Below are positions 16,405 through 24,424 of a stretch of DNA of 41,019 nucleotides, piece after piece; position 1 is the first letter of the stretch, and each line of letters starts with the position of its first letter. Origin of the DNA: an uncultured Chloroflexales bacterium (lineage in GTDB: Bacteria; Chloroflexota; Chloroflexia; Chloroflexales; Chloroflexaceae); the NCBI GenBank assembly GCA_937918935.1, contig CAKZSI010000014.1, positions 1 through 41,019 on the forward strand, read 5' to 3'. The notes under the pieces are model-generated. The model worked only from the letters and a program-made list of their open reading frames with translations, made no database searches and had not been told where the DNA came from. The position numbers and the translations under genes are program-made.

Positions 16405-16692
16405 TCACAGCGCAACGCGCAGCGCGCCGTCGCGATCGTCCCAGAAGGCGGGCCGCGGCCCTGGCGGTGTACCCGAGGGCAGCAGTTCCCAGATCAGCAC
16501 GCTGCGATCGCCGCGGGCATTGCGCTGCTTGAGCAGCAACCCGCCCGCGCCCGGCCCGCGCGTGGGCAACAGCCAGAGTTCACGGCCCTTCGGCAGAGCC
16601 ACCACCGTGTTGTGCGGAAAGTACCGTTCCGCCACATCCGCGGGCAAATGCAGGTACCCCAGGGAGGTCAGTTCGATGTGGGTGGTTGGCAT
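16405..16692 (-). CDS. Conserved-looking small protein of unknown function inside the hyp operon
   Basis: A 95-residue soluble protein with no recognised domain. It begins MPTTHIELTSLGYLHLP and has a distinctive middle (GRELWLLPTRGPGAGGLLLK) and end (PGPRPAFWDDRDGALRV). It has no cysteine, so it is unlikely to bind iron through thiolates. It lies between hypC (25 nt downstream) and hypB (147 nt upstream), on the same strand. Co-transcription and gene order suggest a role in hydrogenase assembly or regulation. The ATG at 16692 is preferred to 16791, since the extra 33 residues are low-complexity and basic. Confidence 0.65.
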   Translation of the reverse strand: MPTTHIELTSLGYLHLPADVAERYFPHNTVVALPKGRELWLLPTRGPGAGGLLLKQRNARGDRSVLIWELLPSGTPPGPRPAFWDDRDGALRVAL

Positions 16693-16839
16693 ATATGTTG
16701 ACCCTTGATTACAACGAGACGTCGTCGCGGCAGAGATGAGGGGGCGCGCGGTCCTCGCAGGACCTTTTGTTCCGATGCGGCGCGGCGACACCGAGCCGCA
16801 TCGGATGGCAGTTCGGGAGAGATCCTCCCCACACCTGGC

Positions 16840-17505
16840 CTACCTCGCCATCAGCCACGCCAGCCAGGCATCCATACCCGCCCCGGTGCGGGCGGAGGTT
16901 TCAAAAATAGTGATCCCGGGCCGCACCTCCTCGATGTTCCGGCGCGTCAGGGCCAGATCGATCCCGCAGGCCTCGGCCAGGTCGAGCTTGGTGATGATGG
17001 CGACATCGGCGGAGTTGAACAGCACCGGGTACTTCACCGGCTTATCCTCGCCCTCGGTAACTGAAAGCAGCACCACACGCGCCTGTTCGCCCAGGTCGTA
17101 GCCAGAGGGGCACACCAGGTTGCCAACGTTCTCGATGAAGAGATAATCCAGCTCGGCCAGGTTCCAGCCCGCCGCATCCAGGTGCGCGGCGATCATTTCG
17201 GCTTCCAGATGGCACATGTCGCGGGTTTCAATCTGGCGGACCAGGGCGCCGCTGCGTTCCAGGCGCCGGGCGTCATTGTCGGTCGCCAGGTCGCCCACCA
17301 GCGCCGCCGGGCGCCGCCCCGCCCGCACCAGTTCGGCAAGGGTGCGCTCCAGAAGGGCCGTCTTGCCGCTGCCAGGGCTGGAGACGAGGTTGAGCGCCAG
17401 CACCCCGGCGGCCTGAAACCGCTCGCGCAGGCGCGCCGCCAGTTGATCGTTCTTACTGAGCACACCGGTGCGGATCTCCAACAAGCGCGTGGATAGGGTT
17501 GACAT
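16840..17505 (-). CDS. hypB: Hydrogenase nickel-insertion GTPase HypB
   Basis: A 221-residue SIMIBI-class GTPase that inserts nickel with HypA. The P-loop is SSPGSGKT at residues 42-49. C98-H99 and C132 (ENVGNLVCPS) match the metal site of the G domain. KLDLAE is the guanine-specificity motif. The N-terminal CxxCGC nickel motif and the histidine-rich stretch of some HypB proteins are both absent, so nickel storage is not expected. It overlaps hypA by TGATG (17503-17507). Family length without the extension is about 215-220. Confidence 0.96.
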   Translation of the reverse strand: MSTLSTRLLEIRTGVLSKNDQLAARLRERFQAAGVLALNLVSSPGSGKTALLERTLAELVRAGRRPAALVGDLATDNDARRLERSGALVRQIETRDMCHLEAEMIAAHLDAAGWNLAELDYLFIENVGNLVCPSGYDLGEQARVVLLSVTEGEDKPVKYPVLFNSADVAIITKLDLAEACGIDLALTRRNIEEVRPGITIFETSARTGAGMDAWLAWLMAR

Positions 17506-17873
17506 CAGTGTTCCTCCATGGCCGGTTCAGCGTCGGGAACCTCGACCCCGGTCACCTCAAGCTCGCGCCCCTGGCGGATGTGCATACTCGGGGCACCACA
17601 GAGCGGGCAGCGAAAACTGCCCTCCTCCGGCTGCACATCGCGGCCGCAGGGCGTGCAGGTTATGACCAGCGGAACCGTCTCGATCTCCAGCCGCGCCCCT
17701 TCGACCAGTGTGTTCTGGGCCGCGAGCGGGAAGCAGAACTCCAGCGCCTCCCGCACCACGCCGGACATGGCGCCCAGGCGCAGGTGTACCGCGACCACGC
17801 GCTCGGCCCCGGCGCGGCGGGCCGCCTCCTCGACGATTTCGACGAGACTCAGAGCAATAGATAGTTCGTGCAT
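17505..17873 (-). CDS. hypA: Hydrogenase nickel-insertion protein HypA
   Basis: A 122-residue nickel metallochaperone. The N-terminus MHELSIA carries the nickel ligand H2 and E3. The zinc loop has C73, C76, C89 and C92 (CTPC...CPLC). The start at 17873 is required because MHE must be N-terminal; an upstream ATG in frame (17891) would add MVKRRR and destroy the nickel site. It lies 11 nt downstream of the DUF1641 gene and is translationally coupled to hypB. Confidence 0.96.
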   Translation of the reverse strand: MHELSIALSLVEIVEEAARRAGAERVVAVHLRLGAMSGVVREALEFCFPLAAQNTLVEGARLEIETVPLVITCTPCGRDVQPEEGSFRCPLCGAPSMHIRQGRELEVTGVEVPDAEPAMEEH

Positions 17874-17884
17874 GCGGCGTCTCT

Positions 17885-18421
17885 TTACCATTCCAGCGAA
17901 TGCCCGAAACGCTTCCCGAAGGCCACGATGAGCGCCGCGGCCCGCTGCACATCGGGGTCACGCAGCGCGCCGAGCAGGCTGAGCAGGCCCCGCTTCGGCG
18001 GATGGCGGCGCTGCTCTTCGTAGCTGGCCACGAAGGCGTCGCCGGCCTGCCCGACCAGCTTCACCGTCGCCGGCTGGAACACGCCGGAGCTGAGCAAGGC
18101 GTCAAACTCTTGTGAGGCGACGAAGGGCGCCAGACGCTCGATCATCTCGATGAACTTCGGCGCCACGGCCACGAGCCGGGGAAGATAGGGCAGCAACACC
18201 GCCAGCGAGAGCATCTGGGCGATTACTTCGTTGCTTTCGCCGGGAATCGCGCCGCGCACATCGGCGAGACCGGAACGGATATTATCTGTCGAACAAGGCA
18301 GCAGTTCGGCATGGTCGAGCAACTGGTGCAGCGCCTCAACCGTGCGCCGCTCGTTCAGACGATCAAGCAGCGCCTCCAGCGAAGCGCTGCGGGGAGAAGT
18401 GGCGCCATTGCTACTCGTCAT
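17885..18421 (-). CDS. DUF1641 family protein, first gene of the hyp operon
   Basis: A 178-residue protein, mostly helical, without cysteine clusters or transmembrane helices. The C-terminal LLGALRDPDVQRAAALIVAF with a GKRFG tail is the signature of DUF1641, a family of unknown biochemical role often found beside hydrogenase, formate dehydrogenase or sulfide-quinone reductase genes. It is the promoter-proximal gene of the leftward hyp operon, about 200 nt from the predicted transcription start. No strong ribosome binding site precedes the ATG at 18421. A role in hydrogenase assembly or membrane attachment is a guess from context. Confidence 0.8.
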   Translation of the reverse strand: MTSSNGATSPRSASLEALLDRLNERRTVEALHQLLDHAELLPCSTDNIRSGLADVRGAIPGESNEVIAQMLSLAVLLPYLPRLVAVAPKFIEMIERLAPFVASQEFDALLSSGVFQPATVKLVGQAGDAFVASYEEQRRHPPKRGLLSLLGALRDPDVQRAAALIVAFGKRFGHSLEW

Positions 18422-18455
18422 TGGGATGTTCTTTGCTGGTCTCTACTGTGAAGAT

Positions 18456-18474
18456 GAGGAAACCTGGCTTCCTC
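18456..18474. repeat. Dispersed purine-rich dyad, copy 3
   Basis: GAGGAAACCTGGCTTCCTC, a variant of the GGGGAAACCCGGTTTCCCC family with compensating changes in both arms (GAGG/CCTC), which keeps the hairpin. It lies in the hyp operon leader. Confidence 0.45.
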
Positions 18475-18626
18475 GCGCCCAGGCCCGCCGAAGGACATAC
18501 GTTGGGAGAAAACGATGCCCCGGAGGCGCAAGATCCTTCCTCCCAACCAGCACGTCCAGGGTTGGCCCTTGCTGTGCAAGCCCGCAACCTGGGGGGAAGT
18601 ATTCATTGCTCCTGGTGATGTATATC

Positions 18627-18656
18627 ATTCTACCTGAGCGAGGGCCGCCATGTCAA
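18627..18656 (-). promoter_or_regulatory. Sigma70-like promoter of the hyp operon
   Basis: On the minus strand, a perfect -35 TTGACA (complement of 18651-18656) is followed after 18 nt by TAGAAT (complement of 18627-18632), one mismatch from TATAAT. Transcription should start near 18620. Confidence 0.65.
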
Positions 18657-18668
18657 CTGCTTTGACAG

Positions 18669-18684
18669 TGAAAATAATTTTTCA
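18669..18684. promoter_or_regulatory. AT-rich dyad between hyp operon and hypF, candidate regulator site
   Basis: TGAAAATAATTTTTCA is nearly symmetric (arms TGAAAA and TTTTCA) and stands out in a GC-rich region. It is centred about 56 nt upstream of the predicted leftward start, the place for an activator. The regulator is unknown; it does not match FNR (TTGAT-N4-ATCAA). Confidence 0.4.
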
Positions 18685-18917
18685 TTTGCTTTGCATGGGG
18701 CGAACGAGAGCTTGACGGCCCCCATACATAGTCTGTAAACAATCTCTATCGCTACTCCCCGCCCATCACCAACCTCCCCCGCCGGGGAAGGGAGGCCAGC
18801 TTCTCTCCCCAACGGGGGGCTGGCAGGGGGCGGCAAGGCGACGAAACTTACGTTCCAGACTGATACACCCGGCCAAAAAAACCGCACGCCTCCGTCCCAT
18901 CCGCACCATTCGCGTTC

Positions 18918-18923
18918 TATAAT
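18918..18923 (+). promoter_or_regulatory. TATAAT box 6 nt before the hypF ATG (possible leaderless mRNA)
   Basis: A perfect -10 hexamer ends 6 nt before the ATG at 18930. If used, transcription would begin at or next to the start codon. No ribosome binding site precedes this ATG, which fits leaderless translation. No clear -35 is seen 16-18 nt upstream. Confidence 0.45.
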
Positions 18924-18929
18924 CAAACC

Positions 18930-21251
18930 ATGCAGATCGAAGAAGGCGAGCAGGTGGCACGCTGGCGGGTGCTGGCGCGGGGGATCGTGCAGGGGGTCGG
19001 CTTTCGCCCCTTTGTGTTCGGGCTGGCCCACCGGCTGGGGCTGGCGGGTTTCGTGCGCAACGACAGCGCCGGGGTCACAATTGAGATCGAAGGGCCGCTT
19101 GCCAGCCTGGAGCGGTTCGTGGCGGCGCTGCGGGCCGAGGCGCCGCCCCTGGCGCGGATCGAGAGCCTGGAGCGCGCACCGCTGCCGCCCCGCGGAGACA
19201 GCGGCTTCACCATCGTCGCCAGCGCCGCCGCGGCTACCCGGCGCACCCTGATCGCTCCCGACAGCGCCACCTGCGCCGATTGTCTGCGCGAGCTGCGCGA
19301 CCCCGCCGACCGGCGCTATGGTTACCCCTTCATCAACTGCACCAATTGCGGCCCGCGCTTCACCATCGTGCTCGACATCCCCTACGACCGCGACCGCACG
19401 ACTATGCGCCAGTTCACCCTCTGCCCCGCCTGCCGCGCCGAGTACGAGAATCCCCTGGACCGGCGCTTCCACGCCCAGCCCAATGCCTGCCCGGTCTGCG
19501 GGCCGCAGTTGCAGTGGGAGGCGCTGGACGAGAGCTTTGCCGCCGCGGAACTGCCCCCGCTGGAGGCGGCGGCGGCGGCGCTGGCCGCCGGGGCGATTGT
19601 GGCGGTCAAGGGCCTGGGCGGCTACCACCTGGCCTGTGACGCGCTCGATGCCGGCGCCGTCACCCGGCTGCGCCAGCGCAAACAGCGCGAGGCCAGACCC
19701 TTCGCGCTCATGGCCCCCGACCTGGCCACCGTCCGGCGCCTGTGCGCCCTGAGCGCCGACGAGGAGGCGTTGCTCCTCTCCCCGCGCCGCCCGATTGTGC
19801 TCCTCAACCGGCTGCCCGAGGCGGCCGTGGCCCCCGACGTGGCCCCCGGCCACGCCACCCTGGGCCTGATGCTCCCCTACACCCCGCTGCACACCCTGCT
19901 GCTCGACGCCTTCGCCGCCCGGCGCAACCTGGCGCAACCCGCGGTGCTGGTGCTCACCAGCGGCAACCTGAGCGATGAGCCGATCGCCTACCGCGACGAC
20001 GACGCCCGCGCGCGGCTCGGCGCTATCGCCGACGCCATCCTCGGCCACAACCGGCCCATCCACATCCGCTGCGACGACAGCGTCACCCGCGTGGTGGCCG
20101 GCGGCGAGCAACCCCTGCGGCGCTCGCGGGGCTACGTGCCCGAACCGCTGCGCCTCGACCTGGCCGCCCCGCGCCCCATCCTCGCCGTCGGCGCGCACCA
20201 GAAAAACACCTTCTGCCTCTTGCGCGAACACGAGGCCGTCCTCAGCCATCACATCGGCGACCTGGAAAACCTGGAGACCCTGACCTCCTTCCGCGAAGGG
20301 ATTGCCCACTTCGAGCGCCTCTTCGACATCGCGCCGGAGGTGGTGGCCTACGATCTGCACCCGGAGTACCTGGCGACCAAGGAGGCCCTGGCGCTGCCGA
20401 TTGCCACAAAAATTGGCGTGCAGCACCACCACGCCCATATTGCCAGCGTCCTGGCCGAGCACGGGCGCGAGGGACCGGTGATCGGCATCGCCGCCGACGG
20501 CACGGGTTACGGCCCCGACGGGGCGATCTGGGGTGGCGAAGTGCTTCAGGCCACCCTGGCGGAATACACCCGCCTCGGCCACCTGGCCTATGTGCCGCTG
20601 CCCGGCGGCGACGCAGCGGCCCGGCAGCCCTGGCGCATGGCCCTGGCCTACCTGTGGCAGGCCTATGGCCCGGACCTCACAACGCTCGATCTGCCGCTCC
20701 TGAAGGGGCTTGACCCGTTGCGGATGGAGCTTATCAAGCGCATGATCGAACGGGGCCTCAACAGCCCGCCGACCTCGAGCATGGGCCGGCTCTTCGACGC
20801 GGCGGCGGCACTGGCGGGGCTGCACCCCGAGGCGTCCTATGAGGGCCAGGCAGCAATCGCCCTGGAGCAGGCCGCCGAAGCGGTGGAGCGCGGCTACCCC
20901 TTCTCGATCATCCTGGAGGCGCCCTTCCGCCTGGATATGCGCCCGGCCATCCGGGCGCTGGTGGAGGACGTGCGTGCCGGTGTGGGCGTGGAGGTCATCG
21001 CGGGGCGCTTCCATACCACGGTCGCCGCGTGTCTGGCGGCGGCCTGCCGGCTGGCGCGGGAGCGCACCGGTCTAGAGGTCGTGGCGCTGAGCGGCGGCGT
21101 CTTTCAGAACCGGCTGCTGCTGGAGAGCCTGCTGCCCCGTCTCGCCGCCGACGGCTTCGAGACCCTGATCAACCGCCGCGTCCCGCCAAACGACGGCGGC
21201 CTGTCACTTGGCCAGGCGGCCGTGGCCGCGCGCAAGATAGAGACGCATTGA
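18930..21251 (+). CDS. hypF: Carbamoyltransferase HypF
   Basis: A 773-residue enzyme that transfers carbamoyl from carbamoyl phosphate, through carbamoyl-AMP, to the C-terminal cysteine of HypE. The domains are in the usual order. An acylphosphatase domain spans residues ~10-95 (GIVQGVGFRPF). Two zinc fingers at ~110-190 show CADCLREL, NCTNCGPRFT, CPACRAEY and CPVCGPQ. A YrdC domain spans ~200-385 (KGLGGYHLACDA; TSGNLSDEPI). A Kae1-like domain fills the rest (HHHAHIASVLAEH; GIAADGTGYGPDG; ALSGGVFQNRLL). All catalytic motifs look intact. It is transcribed away from the other hyp genes. No hydrogenase structural gene is in the window, so the enzyme served lies elsewhere. Confidence 0.97.
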   Translation: MQIEEGEQVARWRVLARGIVQGVGFRPFVFGLAHRLGLAGFVRNDSAGVTIEIEGPLASLERFVAALRAEAPPLARIESLERAPLPPRGDSGFTIVASAAAATRRTLIAPDSATCADCLRELRDPADRRYGYPFINCTNCGPRFTIVLDIPYDRDRTTMRQFTLCPACRAEYENPLDRRFHAQPNACPVCGPQLQWEALDESFAAAELPPLEAAAAALAAGAIVAVKGLGGYHLACDALDAGAVTRLRQRKQREARPFALMAPDLATVRRLCALSADEEALLLSPRRPIVLLNRLPEAAVAPDVAPGHATLGLMLPYTPLHTLLLDAFAARRNLAQPAVLVLTSGNLSDEPIAYRDDDARARLGAIADAILGHNRPIHIRCDDSVTRVVAGGEQPLRRSRGYVPEPLRLDLAAPRPILAVGAHQKNTFCLLREHEAVLSHHIGDLENLETLTSFREGIAHFERLFDIAPEVVAYDLHPEYLATKEALALPIATKIGVQHHHAHIASVLAEHGREGPVIGIAADGTGYGPDGAIWGGEVLQATLAEYTRLGHLAYVPLPGGDAAARQPWRMALAYLWQAYGPDLTTLDLPLLKGLDPLRMELIKRMIERGLNSPPTSSMGRLFDAAAALAGLHPEASYEGQAAIALEQAAEAVERGYPFSIILEAPFRLDMRPAIRALVEDVRAGVGVEVIAGRFHTTVAACLAAACRLARERTGLEVVALSGGVFQNRLLLESLLPRLAADGFETLINRRVPPNDGGLSLGQAAVAARKIETH

Positions 21252-21340
21252 GAGCAGCATGTCTTTCCGGGAATGTCTCTGATTGGACTACAGGTAAGCC
21301 CGGGGTATTCCACGTTGCAACTTCTGCCCGACCCCGTACC

Positions 21341-22240
21341 CTACCCCTCCCCCATACCCACCTCGACGCCCGCGAGGCGCTCAAGGGCCTTGATCAGGGC
21401 GTGGTTACCTTCCTGGCCCATGCCGGCGGCCTGCAACGCGCGGTAGAGCTGGAAGACCTGCGCCGTTACCAGCATCGGCGCACCGACCTCATCGGCGGCC
21501 TGCAACACCAGGCGCAGGTCCTTCTGCTGGAGGTCAATGGTGAACCCGGGACGCCAGTCGCGGCGGAGGCACTGCGGCGCGCGGTTGGAGAGCATCCAAC
21601 TACCGGCGGCGCCCCCGCTCACCGCCTGCAAGGTCTTCTCCAGGTCCACCCCGCTGGCCCGGGCGAAGACCAGGGCCTCGCTGATCGCCAGCATCGTGCC
21701 GACCACCAGGATCTGGTTGACCAGTTTGACCGTTTGCCCGTCACCGTGGCCGCCGACGTGGGTGATGGTGGCGCCCATGGCCTGGAAGCAGGGCATGGCG
21801 CGGGCCACCTGGTCGGCGGGGCCGCCGATCATGATGCTCAGGGTGCCGCGGGCCGCACCTTCGCTACCGCCGCTCACCGGCGCATCGAGGAAATGCACGC
21901 CCCGTTCGGCCAGAGCGGCGGCGATGGTCTGGGCGCCCTGGGGACTGATCGTGCTCATATCCACCACCAGGGCGCCGGGCGTGGCGCCCTCGATCACGCC
22001 CTGCTCGCCCAGGATCACCTCGACCACGTCGGAGGTGTCGCTGACGCAGGAAAAAATGATCGCGCACTGTGCGCCCAGCTCAGCCGGAGTGGCGGCGCGC
22101 CTGGCCCCGGCGGCCACCAGGGCGTCGGCGCGTTCGGGGGTCCGGTTCCAGACGGTGAGATCAAAGCCGGCCTTGAGCAGATTGGCGGCCATGCCGCTGC
22201 CCATGATACCCAGGCCAATGAAGCCGACCCGCTCGGTCAT
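21341..22240 (-). CDS. 3-hydroxyisobutyrate/beta-hydroxyacid dehydrogenase-like oxidoreductase
   Basis: A 299-residue NAD(P)-dependent dehydrogenase. The N-terminal Rossmann fold begins VGFIGLGIMGSGMAANLLKA (residues 5-24). The substrate-binding motif DAPVSGGSEGAARGTL lies near residue 120. The catalytic lysine is in GDGQTVKLVNQ (about residue 170). GFTIDLQQKDL is the conserved C-terminal helix. The family covers 3-hydroxyisobutyrate dehydrogenase, tartronate semialdehyde reductase and glyoxylate/succinic semialdehyde reductases. The exact substrate cannot be told. The ATG at 22240 is chosen because GGGAG precedes it by 8 nt. It is convergent with hypF. Confidence 0.9.
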   Translation of the reverse strand: MTERVGFIGLGIMGSGMAANLLKAGFDLTVWNRTPERADALVAAGARRAATPAELGAQCAIIFSCVSDTSDVVEVILGEQGVIEGATPGALVVDMSTISPQGAQTIAAALAERGVHFLDAPVSGGSEGAARGTLSIMIGGPADQVARAMPCFQAMGATITHVGGHGDGQTVKLVNQILVVGTMLAISEALVFARASGVDLEKTLQAVSGGAAGSWMLSNRAPQCLRRDWRPGFTIDLQQKDLRLVLQAADEVGAPMLVTAQVFQLYRALQAAGMGQEGNHALIKALERLAGVEVGMGEG

Positions 22241-22360
22241 AGGAGTTTCTCCCTGTTGTTGAGCCTCGCTGCAGAACGGCGCTATTGTACGCGCCGCGCC
22301 CCACACCCGTCAATGCAGTGCGATGGGAAAAGCGGGTTTCTCCTTGCCCCCAACCGCCGT

Positions 22361-22389
22361 TTGCGCCGCTTTCTTATCATTCGTATAAT
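22361..22389 (+). promoter_or_regulatory. Sigma70-like promoter of the histidine kinase gene
   Basis: TTGCGC (22361-22366), a 17-nt spacer and a perfect TATAAT (22384-22389). The start of transcription would fall near 22396, beyond the first two in-frame ATGs (22388, 22391), so translation more likely begins at the ATG at 22427. Confidence 0.6.
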
Positions 22390-22426
22390 GATGTTCAAAC
22401 GACTGGCCACTGATGACCAACCCGGT

Positions 22427-24409
22427 ATGTACGAAGTTGTAACCTCGCAGCCGCCGGATCTGCTGGCGACCGTTCGCGAAACATCGCCGGGGATTGCGGA
22501 ACTGATCGAACAACTGGAACGCGAGAGCAGTCACGACGCGCGCGTCAGCGGGCTGCGGCACATTGGCGCGCTCTGGTACGCGCAGGGCGGCGCCGCCGAG
22601 GTGCTGACCGAGGTGGGCCTGCACCTGGCGGCGCGCCTCAAGCTCTCGCAGGGTCTGGTGGTCAGCGAGTTGCTGCTGGCCTACGGCGCGGCCCAGGAAG
22701 AGCAACGCACCCGCGAGTGGGAAACGCGCCTGCTTGCCCGCGCCACGGAACTGAATGGCCTGCACCGCATTATCTCGGCGGCCAATTCAACCCTCGATCT
22801 CGACACGTCGCTGCAAACCGTCGTGGAGACCGTGGCCCAGGTGGTGGGTGTCGAGGCCTGTTCGGTGTATCTGTACGACAAGCACCGCGATGAACTGGTG
22901 CTGCGAGCAGCCCGGGGCCTCAATCGCGCAGCAATCGGCCAGGTGGTCTCGCACCTGGGGCAGGGGGTGACCGGCTGGGCCGCGCAACTGGGCCACCCCG
23001 TGGCCGTGCGCGATGTGTGGCAGGAACCGCGCTTCAATGCCGAGCCGCAACTGGGAGAGGAGCCGTTTCGCTCGATGCTCGCTGTACCCATCGTGCTCTT
23101 CAATGCCGAGCGCTTCCAGTTCAGCGCCGATAAGCTCCAGGGCGTGATCACCGTGCAGACGATCGGCCCCCGCGAGTTCACCGGCGAGGAGATCTCCTTT
23201 GTCGAGGTGGCCGCCGGCGAACTGGCGTTCTTCATCGCCAATGCTCAGCTCTACCAGCAGACCGATGAGCGCCTGCACCAGAAGCTGCGCGAGTTGACCA
23301 CCCTGCAACAGGTGTCCAAGAGCATCGCCGAGCAGATCGGCCTGCCGGGGGTGCTCTCGCTGATCGTTGAGAAGGCGGTCGAACTGGCCCAGGCCGACCG
23401 GGCGGCGATCTTCCAGATGAGGGACGATGGCCAGTTGCAACTGGTGGCCAGCCACGGCGGCGAGGGCGATGGCGTCCGGGAGTTTATCATCCAGACGGTG
23501 CGCGACAGCCGCCCCCTGGCGGTGATGAATGCCTACCAGGATGCGCGCTTCCCCGAAATGGCCGGCGTCGCCGCCCGCGAGGGCTTCCATTCGCTCTTCT
23601 GTATGCCCCTGCGCGCCCGCGAGCGCACTATTGGCGGGATCTGTCTCTACAAGCGCCAGCCGCACCTGTTCGACTACGAGCAGGTGCGCCTGTTGAGCAC
23701 CTTTGCCGACGAGGCCGCCATCGCCATCGAGAATGCGCGGCTCTACGATGAGAGCCAGCGCGCCCTGGCGATCAAGTCGGCCCTGTTGCAGGAGATGCAC
23801 CATCGCGTGCGCAACAATCTGCAGACGATCTCGGCGCTGCTGGCGATGCAACTGCGCCGCCTGGAGCCGGGAAGCCAGGGGGCCAGGGCCCTCCGCGAGA
23901 GCGCCGCCCGCATCCAGTCCATCGCCGCCATCCACAACCTGCTCTCCCGCGAAGACGTCGGCGCTACTACGGTCAATGCCGTCACCCGCCAGGTGGTCGA
24001 AAGCGCCCAGGCTACGCTGATCAATATGGACGCGCCGGTGCGCTTCGCGGTCATGGGCGATGAGGTGCGCGTCGGCTCGCGCGACGCCACCGTCCTGGCA
24101 CTGGTCATCAACGAACTGATCAGCAATGCCCTTTCCCACGGCCTGGCCGCCGAAGGCGGGCGCATCGAGGTCGAAGCAACGCTGCAGGAGGGCATGGTCA
24201 CGGTCGAGGTGCGCGACGACGGTCCCCGGCACCCGCCGCCCCCCCGCCCGGCCCACAGCAGCGGCCTCGGCCTGCAAATTATCGAGACGCTGGTTCACGA
24301 AGACCTGCACGGCGACTTCCGCCTCGAACGTGACGAGCAGCAGGGGTGGACCCGCGCCCGCGTGCGCTTCCCCCAGCGCATGCTCAGCGACGGCGGCGAT
24401 ATGCTGTGA
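22427..24409 (+). CDS. Soluble GAF-GAF sensor histidine kinase (HisKA_2 family)
   Basis: A 660-residue cytoplasmic sensor kinase. An N-terminal helical region of ~100 residues resembles a dimerising signalling helix (LIEQLERESSHDARVSGLRH). Two GAF domains follow, at about 105-270 (LDLDTSLQTVVETVAQVVG; SVYLYDKHRDELVLRAARG) and 290-435 (ADRAAIFQMRDDGQLQLV). The HisKA_2 dimerisation/phosphoacceptor segment is EMHHRVRNNLQTISALL (about 455-475), with the phosphorylated His in EMHHRV. The ATP-binding domain shows VINELISNALSHGL and SSGLGLQIIETL. There are no transmembrane helices, so the signal is internal or a small diffusible ligand. No response regulator gene is adjacent. The amidase-like gene 15 nt downstream is in the same operon. 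Confidence 0.85.
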   Translation: MYEVVTSQPPDLLATVRETSPGIAELIEQLERESSHDARVSGLRHIGALWYAQGGAAEVLTEVGLHLAARLKLSQGLVVSELLLAYGAAQEEQRTREWETRLLARATELNGLHRIISAANSTLDLDTSLQTVVETVAQVVGVEACSVYLYDKHRDELVLRAARGLNRAAIGQVVSHLGQGVTGWAAQLGHPVAVRDVWQEPRFNAEPQLGEEPFRSMLAVPIVLFNAERFQFSADKLQGVITVQTIGPREFTGEEISFVEVAAGELAFFIANAQLYQQTDERLHQKLRELTTLQQVSKSIAEQIGLPGVLSLIVEKAVELAQADRAAIFQMRDDGQLQLVASHGGEGDGVREFIIQTVRDSRPLAVMNAYQDARFPEMAGVAAREGFHSLFCMPLRARERTIGGICLYKRQPHLFDYEQVRLLSTFADEAAIAIENARLYDESQRALAIKSALLQEMHHRVRNNLQTISALLAMQLRRLEPGSQGARALRESAARIQSIAAIHNLLSREDVGATTVNAVTRQVVESAQATLINMDAPVRFAVMGDEVRVGSRDATVLALVINELISNALSHGLAAEGGRIEVEATLQEGMVTVEVRDDGPRHPPPPRPAHSSGLGLQIIETLVHEDLHGDFRLERDEQQGWTRARVRFPQRMLSDGGDML

Positions 24410-24424
24410 ACCCGAGAAGACCCG

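Larger units (their letters stand above)
18422..18929. other. Divergent control region between the hyp operon and hypF
   Basis: These 508 bases have no credible gene. They hold the dispersed dyad copy 3 (18456-18474), a leftward sigma70-like promoter (18627-18656), an AT-rich 16-nt dyad (18669-18684), a C+G-rich low-complexity patch (18771-18837) and a TATAAT directly before hypF. The leftward mRNA would have a leader of about 200 nt. Confidence 0.6.

Noticed and set aside
18669-18684. FNR site controlling hydrogenase maturation
   Set aside because: TGAAAATAATTTTTCA does not match TTGAT-N4-ATCAA. It is kept only as an unassigned dyad.
18630-21014. Long minus-strand open frame opposite hypF
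   Set aside because: Shadow of hypF. It reads as Gly/Ala/Arg/Gln-rich sequence with no motif and ends in the hyp control region.
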